From G963677445 sp963678275 (GTDB lineage: Bacteria > Bacteroidota > Ignavibacteria > Ignavibacteriales > Melioribacteraceae): a stretch of 64,000 nt of DNA. The notes under the pieces are model-generated. The model worked only from the letters and a program-made list of their open reading frames with translations, made no database searches and was not told the origin of the DNA. The first letter of the stretch is position 1. Every line of letters starts with the position of its first letter. Made by a program: the position numbers and the translations under genes. This document shows positions 52,212 through 61,429 of this stretch, in pieces. Location of the stretch: contig OY782765.1 of the NCBI GenBank assembly GCA_963678275.1, positions 4,712,001 through 4,776,000 of the forward strand. The letters run 5' to 3'.

Positions 52212-54077
52212 TTACATCTTTTTTAACAGCTCGATTGATTTTTTTGGGTTGATAAGTTTTACTTCCCTGTCCCCTGCTTTTTTGATATCGCAGCCTTTGA
52301 TAATCAGCTCTTTAAGCTGCGCGGTTGTAAGATCGGGATTGAGGGTGAGCAGTTTGCCCGCGAGGTTGAGCACCTGTGGCGAGGCCTGCGAGGTTCCGCT
52401 CATTTTCATTTTATTGCCGCCCGGCACGTAACTTTCCACTTCAAAACCGTTAGCGTAAACATCAACTTTACCAAAACTTGTAAAGCTGGTTTCATCTCCC
52501 GCCTGATCAACGGCGCCTACAGAAAGTATGTTGGGATAATCATATGAGCTTGGATAAAATTCTTCAAATTTCACATCATTATCTGAGTTGCCCGCTGATG
52601 TGATAAAAAGAATATCTCCAGCGTTTTTGATTGATTCGCGGAATTTTTTATCCCCTATCTCATAAATTTCGCGGGCAAGTTTTTTTCTTTCATCAGGAGT
52701 TTCACCAACATTATGCGCTTCGAGGGCCGCTTCAACCGAGGCAAGACTTCCGCCCCAGCTCATGTTTACCGCGCGCACTCCGTTTTTCTTAAAATAATCA
52801 ACTGTTTCAACCAGCGCTTTGGCATCCTTTTTCGCCTGTGCGATGGTTGGTTTTTCAGGGATCATGTGGTAGTCGAATGTAATTCTCGCGGCAAGAAGCT
52901 TAACAAAAGGATTTCCTTTTACCGAAATGCCCGAAACATGTGTTCCATGGGCGTAGTTGCCGTAAAGCTGAAGTTCTTCCAGGAATGGTTTCACTTCGGC
53001 GGGGGAAAGTGTCGACATCATTTTTTTAAGTTCGGTGGCTTCTTCACTTTCTATCGCGGAGGTAATATCTTCCAGACCTTTCATCTGGCGCTGAAGGTCT
53101 TTTTCATCCTTTTTCATTTCGGGAAGAGGATAAAGAACTGAGGTTTCTTTATCGCCATGCAGTGAATAGGCAATGCCGTGAACATCATCAATATAGCCGT
53201 TGCCGTCGTCATCTTTATTATTGCCCGGAACTTCTTTTTTATTATTCCATAAAACAGGCTTGAAGTATTCAATATCGGTATCCAGACCGGAATCCCAAAC
53301 CGCGATCACAACCGGTTTAGCTTCTTCTTTTCCTGTGAATGTAACTTCACGTTCTTCCCAGATATCTTCTTTTTCCACGTTATTCGCTTCGATATATTCC
53401 GAAAGAGCTTTGTGAACCGCTTCTTTCGCCGGGATATAAAAAGTGATGAGGTAGCGCATATTTATCAGCGAATTCGCGATATCTTTACTTACAACGCCAT
53501 CTGTTTTGTCAATTACCGGCTGCAAACCAGACTGCGCCTGACCGATAACAAAGTTTTCACTGAGAATTTCGGCCATGCCTTTATACTGTTTTACGTTGGC
53601 TTCAACTGTTTCATAAGGAATGGAAGCGAGTTTCTTTTTAATTTCAGTATATATTACTTTGTTCTCATCCTGCACATCGCTGCTTTTTGCTTTTACGATT
53701 GCCGATCCTGTGAAACCGGCCATAAGTTTCTGGGCCTCTTTTTCTTCAAGATTTTTCCTTTTGTCAAGAAACTTGAGGTAATCATCATACCTGCCCTCGA
53801 GCATCGCTATCAGTCCGAGGTCGGAATAATAGGCTTTCAGTGTGGTTTTGTCTTCAATTTCATATTTCGCGAGATCACTTTCGAGATCTTTTTTTATCTT
53901 TGCCGCGAGAGCCATAACAGCGTCATGATCTTTGATGAAGTCGGCTGCTTTTTGTTCAATTTTGTAGGTGTGGCGGGGAAGATCATCCAGCTTTTCAATT
54001 TTTATTTTATCCTGTGCCAGAATTGATCCTGCCATGAATAACAGAAAGGCAATCATTAAAGAGAGACTTTTTCTCAT
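52212..54077 (-). CDS. Secreted S8 family serine protease (subtilase)
   Basis: 621 residues from the ATG at 54077, chosen because of GGAG upstream and a signal peptide (MRKSLSLMIAFLLFMAGSIL, then AQ). A ~230-residue N-terminal propeptide-like region precedes the catalytic domain. The triad is D262 (AVWDSGLD), H377 (YAHGTHVSGI) and S563 (MSGTSQASPQV), with N497 (TSAGNSDND) in the oxyanion hole. A ~115-residue charged insertion lies between Asp and His, and contains a DDGNGYIDD calcium-like loop. No sorting domain at the C-terminus. Probably periplasmic or surface-associated. Confidence 0.92.
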   Translation of the reverse strand: MRKSLSLMIAFLLFMAGSILAQDKIKIEKLDDLPRHTYKIEQKAADFIKDHDAVMALAAKIKKDLESDLAKYEIEDKTTLKAYYSDLGLIAMLEGRYDDYLKFLDKRKNLEEKEAQKLMAGFTGSAIVKAKSSDVQDENKVIYTEIKKKLASIPYETVEANVKQYKGMAEILSENFVIGQAQSGLQPVIDKTDGVVSKDIANSLINMRYLITFYIPAKEAVHKALSEYIEANNVEKEDIWEEREVTFTGKEEAKPVVIAVWDSGLDTDIEYFKPVLWNNKKEVPGNNKDDDGNGYIDDVHGIAYSLHGDKETSVLYPLPEMKKDEKDLQRQMKGLEDITSAIESEEATELKKMMSTLSPAEVKPFLEELQLYGNYAHGTHVSGISVKGNPFVKLLAARITFDYHMIPEKPTIAQAKKDAKALVETVDYFKKNGVRAVNMSWGGSLASVEAALEAHNVGETPDERKKLAREIYEIGDKKFRESIKNAGDILFITSAGNSDNDVKFEEFYPSSYDYPNILSVGAVDQAGDETSFTSFGKVDVYANGFEVESYVPGGNKMKMSGTSQASPQVLNLAGKLLTLNPDLTTAQLKELIIKGCDIKKAGDREVKLINPKKSIELLKKM

Positions 54078-54282
54078 TATATTAACTCCATATTTTTTGA
54101 AATATTCCACAAATATATTTTAGACGGTCTAAAATATAAAATTCCTCATTGATATAACATTGAAGGGCCGAATTTTTCTCCATCGCGGGAATAATTAGAT
54201 TCATATTTATTGGGTAAGCATGATTTTTGTCATTGTCCCGGCAGGTGTGTTTTGATTATTTGTGATAACAATTATTCCATCC

Positions 54283-54310
54283 GTAGAGACAAGGCATGCC
54301 TTGTCTCTAC
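54283..54310. repeat. Perfect palindrome, arm GTAGAGACAAGGCA
   Basis: 28-bp perfect palindrome. A 24-bp copy, with arm AGAGACAAGGCA, lies at 54769-54792 one repeat unit downstream. Similar palindromes are scattered in other bacterial genomes; here it seems to ride on the larger tandem unit. Confidence 0.9.
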
Positions 54311-54530
54311 AGGTTTTCTTCCCGGCATTTTTCCGGTGAAGAAATAAAAGAATAATAGCGATACCTAACCCGGCGCCGATTTTTAATCAGGGAATTCCTG
54401 AAATCTTTTAATCATTGTTCGGAAATTTGTGGAATGAGATTGGTCGCGCTGGGGAATGATATAATACCTGTCCTTCTATGGGAACTGATCAGCGAAAGAG
54501 CCGTAAAACCAAATTACCCGGTGTGCTAAA

Positions 54531-54698
54531 TATGGTTTACCTACGACACACATGATTATTATTTATCAATCCTTTTTACCAATATTTTGCCCCTAACGGG
54601 GCAATTATATTTCAGTAGTATTTATGTCCCGTTAGGGACAGCATATTGGTAGAAAAACAAATAAAGGTTCGATATAGTGTGCCGTCAGGTAAACCATA
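54531..54698. repeat. Repeat family A, copy 4
   Basis: Outer arms TATGGTTTACCTACGACACA / GTGTGCCGTCAGGTAAACCA, middle pair TACCAATAT / ATATTGGTA, inner hairpins GCCCCTAACGGGGC and GTCCCGTTAGGGAC. The outer left arm has several mismatches. Confidence 0.88.
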
Positions 54699-55014
54699 TT
54701 TGCGGGCAGTGATATTTCAAGAGCCGGGAAATTCACCTTCGTGTAATACAGTTTTTTTTGCCGTTCGCAGAGACAAGGCATGCCTTGTCTCTATAGGTTT
54801 TCTTCCCGGCATTTTCCCGGTGAAGAAATAAAAGAATAATAGCGAAACCGAATCCGGCGCCGATTATTAATCATGTAATCCCAAAATCCATTAATAATGG
54901 TTCGGACAATTTGCGGAATGAGATTGGTCGCGCTGAGGGGTAATATAATACCTGTCCTTCTATGGAAACTGATCAGCGAAAGAGCCGTAAAACCAAATTA
55001 CCCGGTGTGCAAAA

Positions 55015-55182
55015 TATGGTGTACCTACGGCACACATGATTATTATTTGTCAATCCTTTTTACCAATATTTTGCCCCTGACGGGGCAATTATATTCCAGG
55101 AGTATTTATGTCCCGTTAGGGACAGCATATTGGTAGAAAAACAAATAAAGGTTCGATATAGTGTGCCGTCAGGTACACCATA
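55015..55182. repeat. Repeat family A, copy 5
   Basis: TATGGTGTACCTACGGCACAC at left (one base changed relative to other copies), GTGTGCCGTCAGGTACACC at right, same inner hairpins and orientation as copy 4, and 484 bp downstream of it within the tandem block. Confidence 0.9.
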
Positions 55183-55451
55183 TTTGCGGGCAGTGATATT
55201 TCAAGAGCCGGGAAATTCACCTTCGCGTAATACAGTTTTTCTTCCCGGCATTTTCTCCGTATAAAAATAAAAAACGACACCGATACCTAACCCGGCGCCG
55301 ATTTTTAATCGTGGCAATCCTGAAATCCTTTAATCATGGTTTGGTAATGGCTGAGATGTTTTTTCGCGATTTCATGGCCTGCGGGGGATAGATGGTGTAA
55401 CATTAATTACCCCTATGCCGTCTTTAATGGTAGAAAATAAATTAACCGGAA

Positions 55452-55976
55452 ATGAATAAAAAACTGAAATTTAAATATTGGCTGGATCAGCATAAAGACC
55501 TTGTTTACGGTTACAGTCTGAAAATGACCGGCAGTGAGATGGAAGCAGATGATATAACGCAGGAAACATTTATCCGCCTGTGGAATCATCTCGATAATAT
55601 AAGCGTCTTCGCGATAAAAGGATGGCTTGTAAAAACAGCGAGAAATCTCTGCATCGACTTTTTCAGAAGCCGGGGCCGGAATAAAGTATACCAGTTGAAT
55701 GATGAACTTGGTGAGATTCCGGAACTAACCGAATATCATGATCCGCTTCATTACGCGCAGGAGAATGATGTGAAGACAATAATAAATGAAAAACTGGATA
55801 ATCTGCCCGAAACGCAAAAAAGTATTTTCATTCTTTATGAATATGAAGGAATGAAATACAGGGAGATAAGCAAATCGCTCGATATACCGGTCAACAGTGT
55901 AAAGGTATATCTTATGCGGGCGCGAAAAAGACTTCAGAAGGAGCTTGAAGGATATGAACTACAAGAAACAGTGTGA
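55452..55976 (+). CDS. ECF-type RNA polymerase sigma factor
   Basis: 174 residues. Sigma-2 is visible in YSLKMTGSEMEADDITQETF with IRLWNHLDNI, and sigma-4 in LPETQKSIFILYEYEGMKYR with EISKSLDIPVNSVKVYLMRA. The gene overlaps the next one by 23 bp (55954-55976), so they are translationally coupled, in the usual sigma/anti-sigma arrangement. It likely controls the four genes that follow, including the outer-membrane protein. The signal is unknown. Confidence 0.92.
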   Translation: MNKKLKFKYWLDQHKDLVYGYSLKMTGSEMEADDITQETFIRLWNHLDNISVFAIKGWLVKTARNLCIDFFRSRGRNKVYQLNDELGEIPELTEYHDPLHYAQENDVKTIINEKLDNLPETQKSIFILYEYEGMKYREISKSLDIPVNSVKVYLMRARKRLQKELEGYELQETV

Positions 55977-56523
55977 AATAGATAATAAACTTGAAGAGCG
56001 GATAATCAAAACTGCCTGGGGTGACGCCGGTTTTTTTGAAAAAAGAAAGGTGAAAAAACTTGCCGCCCTTTATGATAATGTAAATGAACTGCTGATAAAA
56101 CATCAGAAAACAAAAGATACTTTCAGCAGTAAAGAAAGGGTAAATTGTCCCGGGGATACCAGGGAGAAAATATTAAGGCAGACCTCCGGCGCTGCCAGTG
56201 AAAAAAGAAGTTTATTTTTGGATATCTACAAATATTTGATTCAAAAACCGGCTGCGGCAGCATTAACAGCAGTAGTGATCATATCAATAATATTCGCTTC
56301 CTTTTATTCAGAACCCGCGGAAAATGAATATTCAAAGGAAGAGCTTCAACTCGCCGAAAAACAGCTCAAACAATCCTTACTTCTCGTGAGCAGAATGTTC
56401 GAAAAGTCAGAAGACAATCTGCAGAAAGAGTTGTTTTCGGGTCAGCATGGCAAAAAGCTGAACAAAAGCAAAGAACTGGTAAACATTATTTTTGGAGGAA
56501 AATATAATGAACAGAATAACTAA
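55954..56523 (+). CDS. Anti-sigma-like single-pass membrane protein
   Basis: 189 residues, ATG at 55954, 23 bp inside the sigma gene. A cytoplasmic N-terminus of ~92 residues, one membrane helix (AAAALTAVVIISIIFASFY) and a periplasmic C-terminal helix rich in Glu/Lys (SKEELQLAEKQLKQSLLLVS). No zinc-binding anti-sigma signature (H-x3-C-x2-C) is present, so it is an atypical regulator. The position strongly suggests it binds the sigma factor. Its C-terminus overlaps the next gene by 17 bp. Confidence 0.8.
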   Translation: MNYKKQCEIDNKLEERIIKTAWGDAGFFEKRKVKKLAALYDNVNELLIKHQKTKDTFSSKERVNCPGDTREKILRQTSGAASEKRSLFLDIYKYLIQKPAAAALTAVVIISIIFASFYSEPAENEYSKEELQLAEKQLKQSLLLVSRMFEKSEDNLQKELFSGQHGKKLNKSKELVNIIFGGKYNEQNN

Positions 56524-57091
56524 ACTTATGATGATTCTTTTTCTCGCTTTGGCGTCAATTATTCCGGCGCAGAAAGGGGATTATTCGGATGAACCCGGTT
56601 TCCTCGATTTCGGAGACCTGACACAATATGCCGAGGATGATTTTTTTACCGAGATTATCCTTGAGAAAAACCTGCTTAAAATTTTCGCGAGAGCCGGCAG
56701 GGAAAATGAAGACTGGCAAAAGCTGGTTGGAGGATTAAAACTGATTAAGGTAAATGTTTTTAATCTTACCGAAAAAAATGAAGCGGTATTTACTGATAAA
56801 GTAAACAGTTTCCAGAAAGAACTTTTTTCGAAAAACTGGGACAGAATAATAAAAGCCCGTGAAGAGGGAACAAATGTAAATATATTTATCAAAGCGGGAA
56901 CGGGAGATGATATTAACGGCCTGGTGGTGATGGCAATAGATAAAGATGATTTTTCCGGCAGAGACATGGGTCAGGCTGTCTTTATAAATATTGTCGGTTC
57001 TATTGATCTGGAGGCTGTTTTGAACCTGACCGAACATTTTACCGATGACTCAATAGACCGTTTAATAAGTAAGTCGAGGAAAGAGAGATGA
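56507..57091 (+). CDS. DUF4252 family secreted protein
   Basis: 194 residues from ATG 56507 behind GGAGGAAAA. Signal peptide MNRITKLMMILFLALASIIP, then AQ. The rest resembles DUF4252 (FFTEIILEKNLLKIFARAGR, LVGGLKLIKVNVFNLTE, LVVMAIDKDDF), a family found behind ECF sigma/anti-sigma pairs in FCB bacteria. Function unknown; periplasmic or surface exposed. Overlaps the next gene by 4 bp. Confidence 0.8.
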   Translation: MNRITKLMMILFLALASIIPAQKGDYSDEPGFLDFGDLTQYAEDDFFTEIILEKNLLKIFARAGRENEDWQKLVGGLKLIKVNVFNLTEKNEAVFTDKVNSFQKELFSKNWDRIIKAREEGTNVNIFIKAGTGDDINGLVVMAIDKDDFSGRDMGQAVFINIVGSIDLEAVLNLTEHFTDDSIDRLISKSRKER

Positions 57092-57630
57092 AAAACAAAA
57101 TAATAATTTTTCCTTTCCTGGCACTGGCGTTAATGATGACAGGATGTTTCGGAGTTAACGGAGATTTCAGGCAGATAAGAAATACGGTATTCGATAATGT
57201 TGACGCCGATTTTGACACTGAGTTTGAGATATCCGTAGGTCGTGGCACAATCCGGCTCGCGGGATTTTTCGCGAAACATTCGCGGGAAGTCAGGCGATAT
57301 GAGGATGTCATTGATGATATTTACAAGGTTCAGGTAGGGGTTTACAAGAGTAATTATCTTGACAGGTTTCACAACAGCCGCGGATTATTTAAAGAACTTT
57401 CGGGACTGATGGAAAACAAAAAGTATACACAGGTTGTGAGGTCCGCCGATGAAGATGAGCTTGTAATGATTTATATGAAAACCACCGAGGAAAGTCTTCC
57501 CTTCGATATATTTATTGTGGCGGTGAATGATGATGAAGCTGTTCTGGTAAACCTTAAAGGAAAACTGGATAATGTGATGGAAACGCTCGAGGAAGAAGGA
57601 GCCTTCAGCTTTCTCGACAGAAAAAAATAG
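57088..57630 (+). CDS. DUF4252-related lipoprotein
   Basis: 180 residues. A lipoprotein signal (MKNKIIIFPFLALALMMTGC) with lipobox Cys20. The body (EFEISVGRGTIRLAGFFAKH, VQVGVYKSNYLDRFHN, DELVMIYMKT, VAVNDDEAVLVNLKGKL) resembles the preceding DUF4252 protein and is probably a paralogue anchored to a membrane. It starts in the ATGA of the previous gene's end, so the two are made together. No catalytic motif. Confidence 0.8.
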   Translation: MKNKIIIFPFLALALMMTGCFGVNGDFRQIRNTVFDNVDADFDTEFEISVGRGTIRLAGFFAKHSREVRRYEDVIDDIYKVQVGVYKSNYLDRFHNSRGLFKELSGLMENKKYTQVVRSADEDELVMIYMKTTEESLPFDIFIVAVNDDEAVLVNLKGKLDNVMETLEEEGAFSFLDRKK

Positions 57631-57702
57631 TCGTACAGGGCAACTATTACATGTAGTGGTGAGTCTAATCCAATAGAGCAGACAATAAGCTACGGATGGA
57701 GA

Positions 57703-60366
57703 ATGAAGAGAGTTTTAACATTATATGTAATGGCTGCCCTGGTTTTTATAACACAGGCGGCAACGATAAAAAACGCGGGAAAGATAGTTCCCGTGATCAG
57801 GCTTACCAAAAATTTGGAACTTGACGGAAAACTTGAGGAAAGCTGCTATAAAATATCCCCTGTAACTGATTTTATCCAGAAAGAACCTGAAGAGGGAAAA
57901 ACGGCCACAGAAAAAACATGTGTCTGGGTGTCTTATGATGATAAAAATCTGTATATCTCGGCAAAACTTTCTGATTCAAATCCTTCCGAAATTGACGCGA
58001 GTCTTGCCCGGCGGGACAGTTGGATAGATTCCGACTGGTTTTTTATTTACCTGGATCCCTATCACGATAAAAAAACAGGCTACTATTTTGCCGTTAATCC
58101 GGGCGGTTCAATTATGGACGGCATACTTTTTAATGACAGTTGGGATGACAGCTCATGGGATGGAATTTGGGAGGCAAAAACAAAAATTGCCGATAAAGGA
58201 TGGAATGTGGAAATTAAAATTCCCTTCTCGCAGCTCAGGTTTAACGCGGCTGAAAAAATGAGCTGGGGAATTAACTTTCAGCGGAAAATCAAGAGGAAAA
58301 ATGAGCAGTCCTATTTTGTAATGGTTCCTAAAAAAGAAAGCGGTTTTGTTTCTCATTTCGCCATACTGGAGGGAATTAACGGAGTAAAACCTCCTCAGCG
58401 GTTCGAACTGCTTCCCTACCTGGTTCAGAAAGCGCAGTATCTGAGGCATGATTCCGATGATCCTTTTTATAAATCCAATCAGTATGGCACCTCTTTCGGG
58501 CTTGATATGAAATTCGGGATAGGGAGCAACCTGAATGTCGACGCTACTATAAATCCCGATTTCGGCCAGGTGGAAGTTGACCCGGCCGTGCTTAATCTTA
58601 CCGCGTTTGAAACATTTTTCGACGAAAAAAGGCCCTTTTTTATTGAAGGAAATAATATTTTCTATTTCGGATATGGCGGTTCCAACAACAACTGGGGATT
58701 TAATTTCGGCACACCTGAACTATTTTATTCAAGAAGAATCGGCCGGCGCCCGCAGGGAAGTATTGAAGATGATGATGCCTACGCGAATGTGCCGGATGAA
58801 ACAAGGATACTGGGCGCGGCCAAATTAACCGGAAAATTAAATGAATCATGGTCTGTCGGGGCGGTGAGCGCTGTTACCGAAAGAACTTACGCCGATGTTT
58901 TTCCTGAAAACGGGAATACATACCAGACTGAGGTTGAACCCTTTACACATTATGGTGTGCTGCGAACCCAGAAGGAATTCAGTGAAGGAAGGCAGGGGCT
59001 GGGTATGATGTTTACTTCGGTTAACCGTGATCTTCGGGACAGCACACTAAGGGAAAACCTCGCTGATCAGGCATATACATTCGGAATTGACGGCTGGACT
59101 TTCCTTGATGAAGAAAAGACCTGGGTGATAACCGGGCTTGCCGCCGGGTCATATACCAGCGGATCAAAAGAATATTTACAAAACCTTCAGGAAAGACCTT
59201 ACCGCTATATGCAGAAGCCCGAAATGGAGTTTATGAAATATGATAAAAACAGGACTTCCCTCGCGGGTGTGTATACCAGGTTTATGTTAAATAAACAGAA
59301 GGGTAATTTTTATCTGAATTCGGCTGTGGGAGCTGTTACTCCCGGTTTTGAAAATAATGATCTCGGGTTTCAGTGGAACGCTAATAAAATAAACGGTCAC
59401 TTTGTGATGGGTTACCGATGGTATGAAACAGATGGTTTATTCAGAAAAAAAAGCCTGTATCTGGCGAATTTCAGAAGTTATGATTTTGACGGACATATAA
59501 TTAACAATGGCTCAATGCTCCTTTCATGGTTTCAGTTTGAAAACTATTACAGCATTGATTTTAACTTTAGTTACAATTTTGAGACGTATAACACCTGGAT
59601 AACCCGCGGCGGTCCGATGCCTAAAAATCCTCATGAATACTGGATTGATTTAAGCGCGGCTTCAGATAACCGGAAAAGTTTTATTGCCGAACTTGGGTGG
59701 TCAAAGGGTGAAGATATGATCGGGAGCAACTACTGGGGACTTGGTCTTGAATTAACCTGGAAACCTTCAACACAGGTGCATATATCTCTTGAACCTTCCT
59801 TTAATAAAAAATTTGAACAAAGACAGTGGGTTACGTCGGTTGAGGACCTGACCGCGACACATACTAATGGCAACAGGTATGTATTTGGCGTGCTCGATCA
59901 GGATATGATTTCGGCCGATATCAGAGTCAACTGGACATTCACCCCCGCTTTGAGTCTGCAGTTATTTCTTCAGCCCTTCTTTGCCGTTGGAAAGTACAGC
60001 AATTTCAAAGAGATGTCGTCACCCGGCGCCTGGGATACTTATGTATATGGTGTAGACGGGGGCTCAACGGTAAAATATGACGCCGAAAATGAGCAATATA
60101 ATATTGATCCTGATAATGGAGGACCTGCCGGGACCTTTACATTCGATAATCCTGATTTTAATTATAAATCGCTTCGTGGAAACCTGGTTCTAAGATGGGA
60201 AGTGGACCCCGGATCGGTGCTTTATTTTGTGTGGACCCATGATAAATCGAATTTTGATGATCCGGGTCAGTTTCGTTTTGGAAGAGATTTCGGCAATCTC
60301 TGGAGAGAAGAATCAGATAATATCTTCCTGGTTAAGTTTTCCTACTGGTTTAATATGGCTTTCTGA
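57703..60366 (+). CDS. DUF5916 outer-membrane protein with CBM9-like N-terminal domain
   Basis: 887 residues. Signal peptide (MKRVLTLYVMAALVFITQAA). Residues 30-220 are the carbohydrate-binding family 9-like domain (KLEESCYKISPVTDFIQKEP, ARRDSWIDSDWFFIYLDPYH, GYYFAVNPGGS). The DUF5916 core has FGIGSNLNVDATINPDFGQV and FETFFDEKRPFFIEGNNIF, and a long C-terminal beta-barrel-like part ends in FSYWFNMAF. This family sits in the outer membrane of FCB bacteria and is thought to bind or process carbohydrate or protein; the substrate is unknown. It is 72 bp after the sigma-factor operon and may belong to it. A terminator follows. Confidence 0.85.
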   Translation: MKRVLTLYVMAALVFITQAATIKNAGKIVPVIRLTKNLELDGKLEESCYKISPVTDFIQKEPEEGKTATEKTCVWVSYDDKNLYISAKLSDSNPSEIDASLARRDSWIDSDWFFIYLDPYHDKKTGYYFAVNPGGSIMDGILFNDSWDDSSWDGIWEAKTKIADKGWNVEIKIPFSQLRFNAAEKMSWGINFQRKIKRKNEQSYFVMVPKKESGFVSHFAILEGINGVKPPQRFELLPYLVQKAQYLRHDSDDPFYKSNQYGTSFGLDMKFGIGSNLNVDATINPDFGQVEVDPAVLNLTAFETFFDEKRPFFIEGNNIFYFGYGGSNNNWGFNFGTPELFYSRRIGRRPQGSIEDDDAYANVPDETRILGAAKLTGKLNESWSVGAVSAVTERTYADVFPENGNTYQTEVEPFTHYGVLRTQKEFSEGRQGLGMMFTSVNRDLRDSTLRENLADQAYTFGIDGWTFLDEEKTWVITGLAAGSYTSGSKEYLQNLQERPYRYMQKPEMEFMKYDKNRTSLAGVYTRFMLNKQKGNFYLNSAVGAVTPGFENNDLGFQWNANKINGHFVMGYRWYETDGLFRKKSLYLANFRSYDFDGHIINNGSMLLSWFQFENYYSIDFNFSYNFETYNTWITRGGPMPKNPHEYWIDLSAASDNRKSFIAELGWSKGEDMIGSNYWGLGLELTWKPSTQVHISLEPSFNKKFEQRQWVTSVEDLTATHTNGNRYVFGVLDQDMISADIRVNWTFTPALSLQLFLQPFFAVGKYSNFKEMSSPGAWDTYVYGVDGGSTVKYDAENEQYNIDPDNGGPAGTFTFDNPDFNYKSLRGNLVLRWEVDPGSVLYFVWTHDKSNFDDPGQFRFGRDFGNLWREESDNIFLVKFSYWFNMAF

Positions 60367-60389
60367 GAGTTTTAATAACCCCTTGTTGA

Positions 60390-60424
60390 GGCGGCTCAGC
60401 TTAATTGCGGGCTGCCTTTTTTTT
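60390..60424 (+). terminator. Rho-independent terminator after DUF5916 gene
   Basis: GGCGGCTC pairs with GGGCTGCC (two G-U pairs) and is followed by a run of eight T. Confidence 0.8.
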
Positions 60425-60541
60425 ATGTGTTAACATTCTTAGCTCGTGAACACTGGTAAGAAAACCAACTGCTTATTGAAATTTATTCGTAAAATAAATT
60501 GTCCTATTTTTGATGAATATCCAGAAAAATATTTGGTTAAC

Positions 60542-60887
60542 TTCAGAACTCCTTACCTCTCGCAAAATGAAATCGCGGTAGTTTATCGCGAATTATCACA
60601 TCGCAAGCTCTCAAAATAAATAGTCTTTCTGATTCATCGATCAAACAAAAAAGAAGATGTACTATTTTAGAGTATGAAAAGTTGTCTCTGTCGTCCCTGA
60701 CGGGACTTTTTGTGATTGTATGTTGCCCATTTACCCCACAATAAATTGCGGGGCTATTATCTGAAAGCCTGTCCGACGCGGCGGATCCCTAACGGGACTC
60801 TCCTCCAGACTTCTTTCCCGCGATTTTATTTTGCGAATGAATCCATGTAAGTTATTGTTTTTTATATACGGGATCAGGAGTTCTGAA
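60542..60887. repeat. Repeat family B, copy 4
   Basis: TTCAGAACTCCTTACC at the left and ATCAGGAGTTCTGAA at the right. One hairpin is GTCCCTGACGGGAC, but the second half has been altered (CTGAAAGCCTGTCCGACGCG, then TCCCTAACGGGA). Directly followed by repeat A copy 6. Confidence 0.87.
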
Positions 60888-60943
60888 CTTATTGCTTTGC
60901 AAACTGTTATAGATATGTTTATTGTACTCCTGCTGATAAATCT

Positions 60944-61111
60944 GGTGTACCTGACGGCACACAAAATATTTTACGTATTTATTTTTTACCAATATGATGT
61001 CCCTAACGGGACAAAAAAATAAAAATTGATTTAAAAGATTGCCCCGTTAGGGGCAAAATATTGGTAGAAAAAAGGCAGAAGAAAGCAACCAAGTGTGCCG
61101 TCAGGTACACC
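60944..61111. repeat. Repeat family A, copy 6
   Basis: Outer arms GGTGTACCTGACGGCACAC and its complement, middle pair TACCAATAT / ATATTGGTA, inner GTCCCTAACGGGAC and GCCCCGTTAGGGGC. Same orientation and same flanks as the copy at 18479. Confidence 0.92.
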
Positions 61112-61429
61112 ATATAACACACTCTGAAATATATTCCACAGCTTTGGGGGAGGAACTAAATTGTGAATAATTCGTTGAATTGAGTCATGGTATATTAAAT
61201 CACGACAAAAAAGTTTGATGGGAGTCAGGAGTTCTGAAATTATATTTATCCTGGAAGAGAGTTAATTGTTTTCTTTTAAGATCTGCTTTGAAGGAATTAG
61301 TCACCGAACGGTGACAATGTGATATTAACCTGTGGCCGATTCTGCCGATGGTAACGGACTCTCAGTTATTTGATTATTAAAAATCATGGAAAAAATGATG
61401 ACATAAATCTGTTATCATCACATTATCGT

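Larger units (their letters stand above)
54078..55451. other. 1.4-kb intergenic block of tandem repeats
   Basis: No gene. About three units of a ~440-490-bp repeat, starting near 54311, 54800 and 55238 with the phrase CTTCCCGGCATTTT, each carrying a repeat A copy where complete. A 28-bp perfect palindrome (54283-54310, arm GTAGAGACAAGGCA) recurs as a 24-bp version at 54769-54792. The sigma factor promoter region lies at the end. Confidence 0.75.

Noticed and set aside
51458..61111. Hairpins of families A and B as ordinary transcription terminators
   Set aside because: They lack U-tracts and are too large and nested. Several sit beside true terminators (52158, 60390), and both orientations occur.
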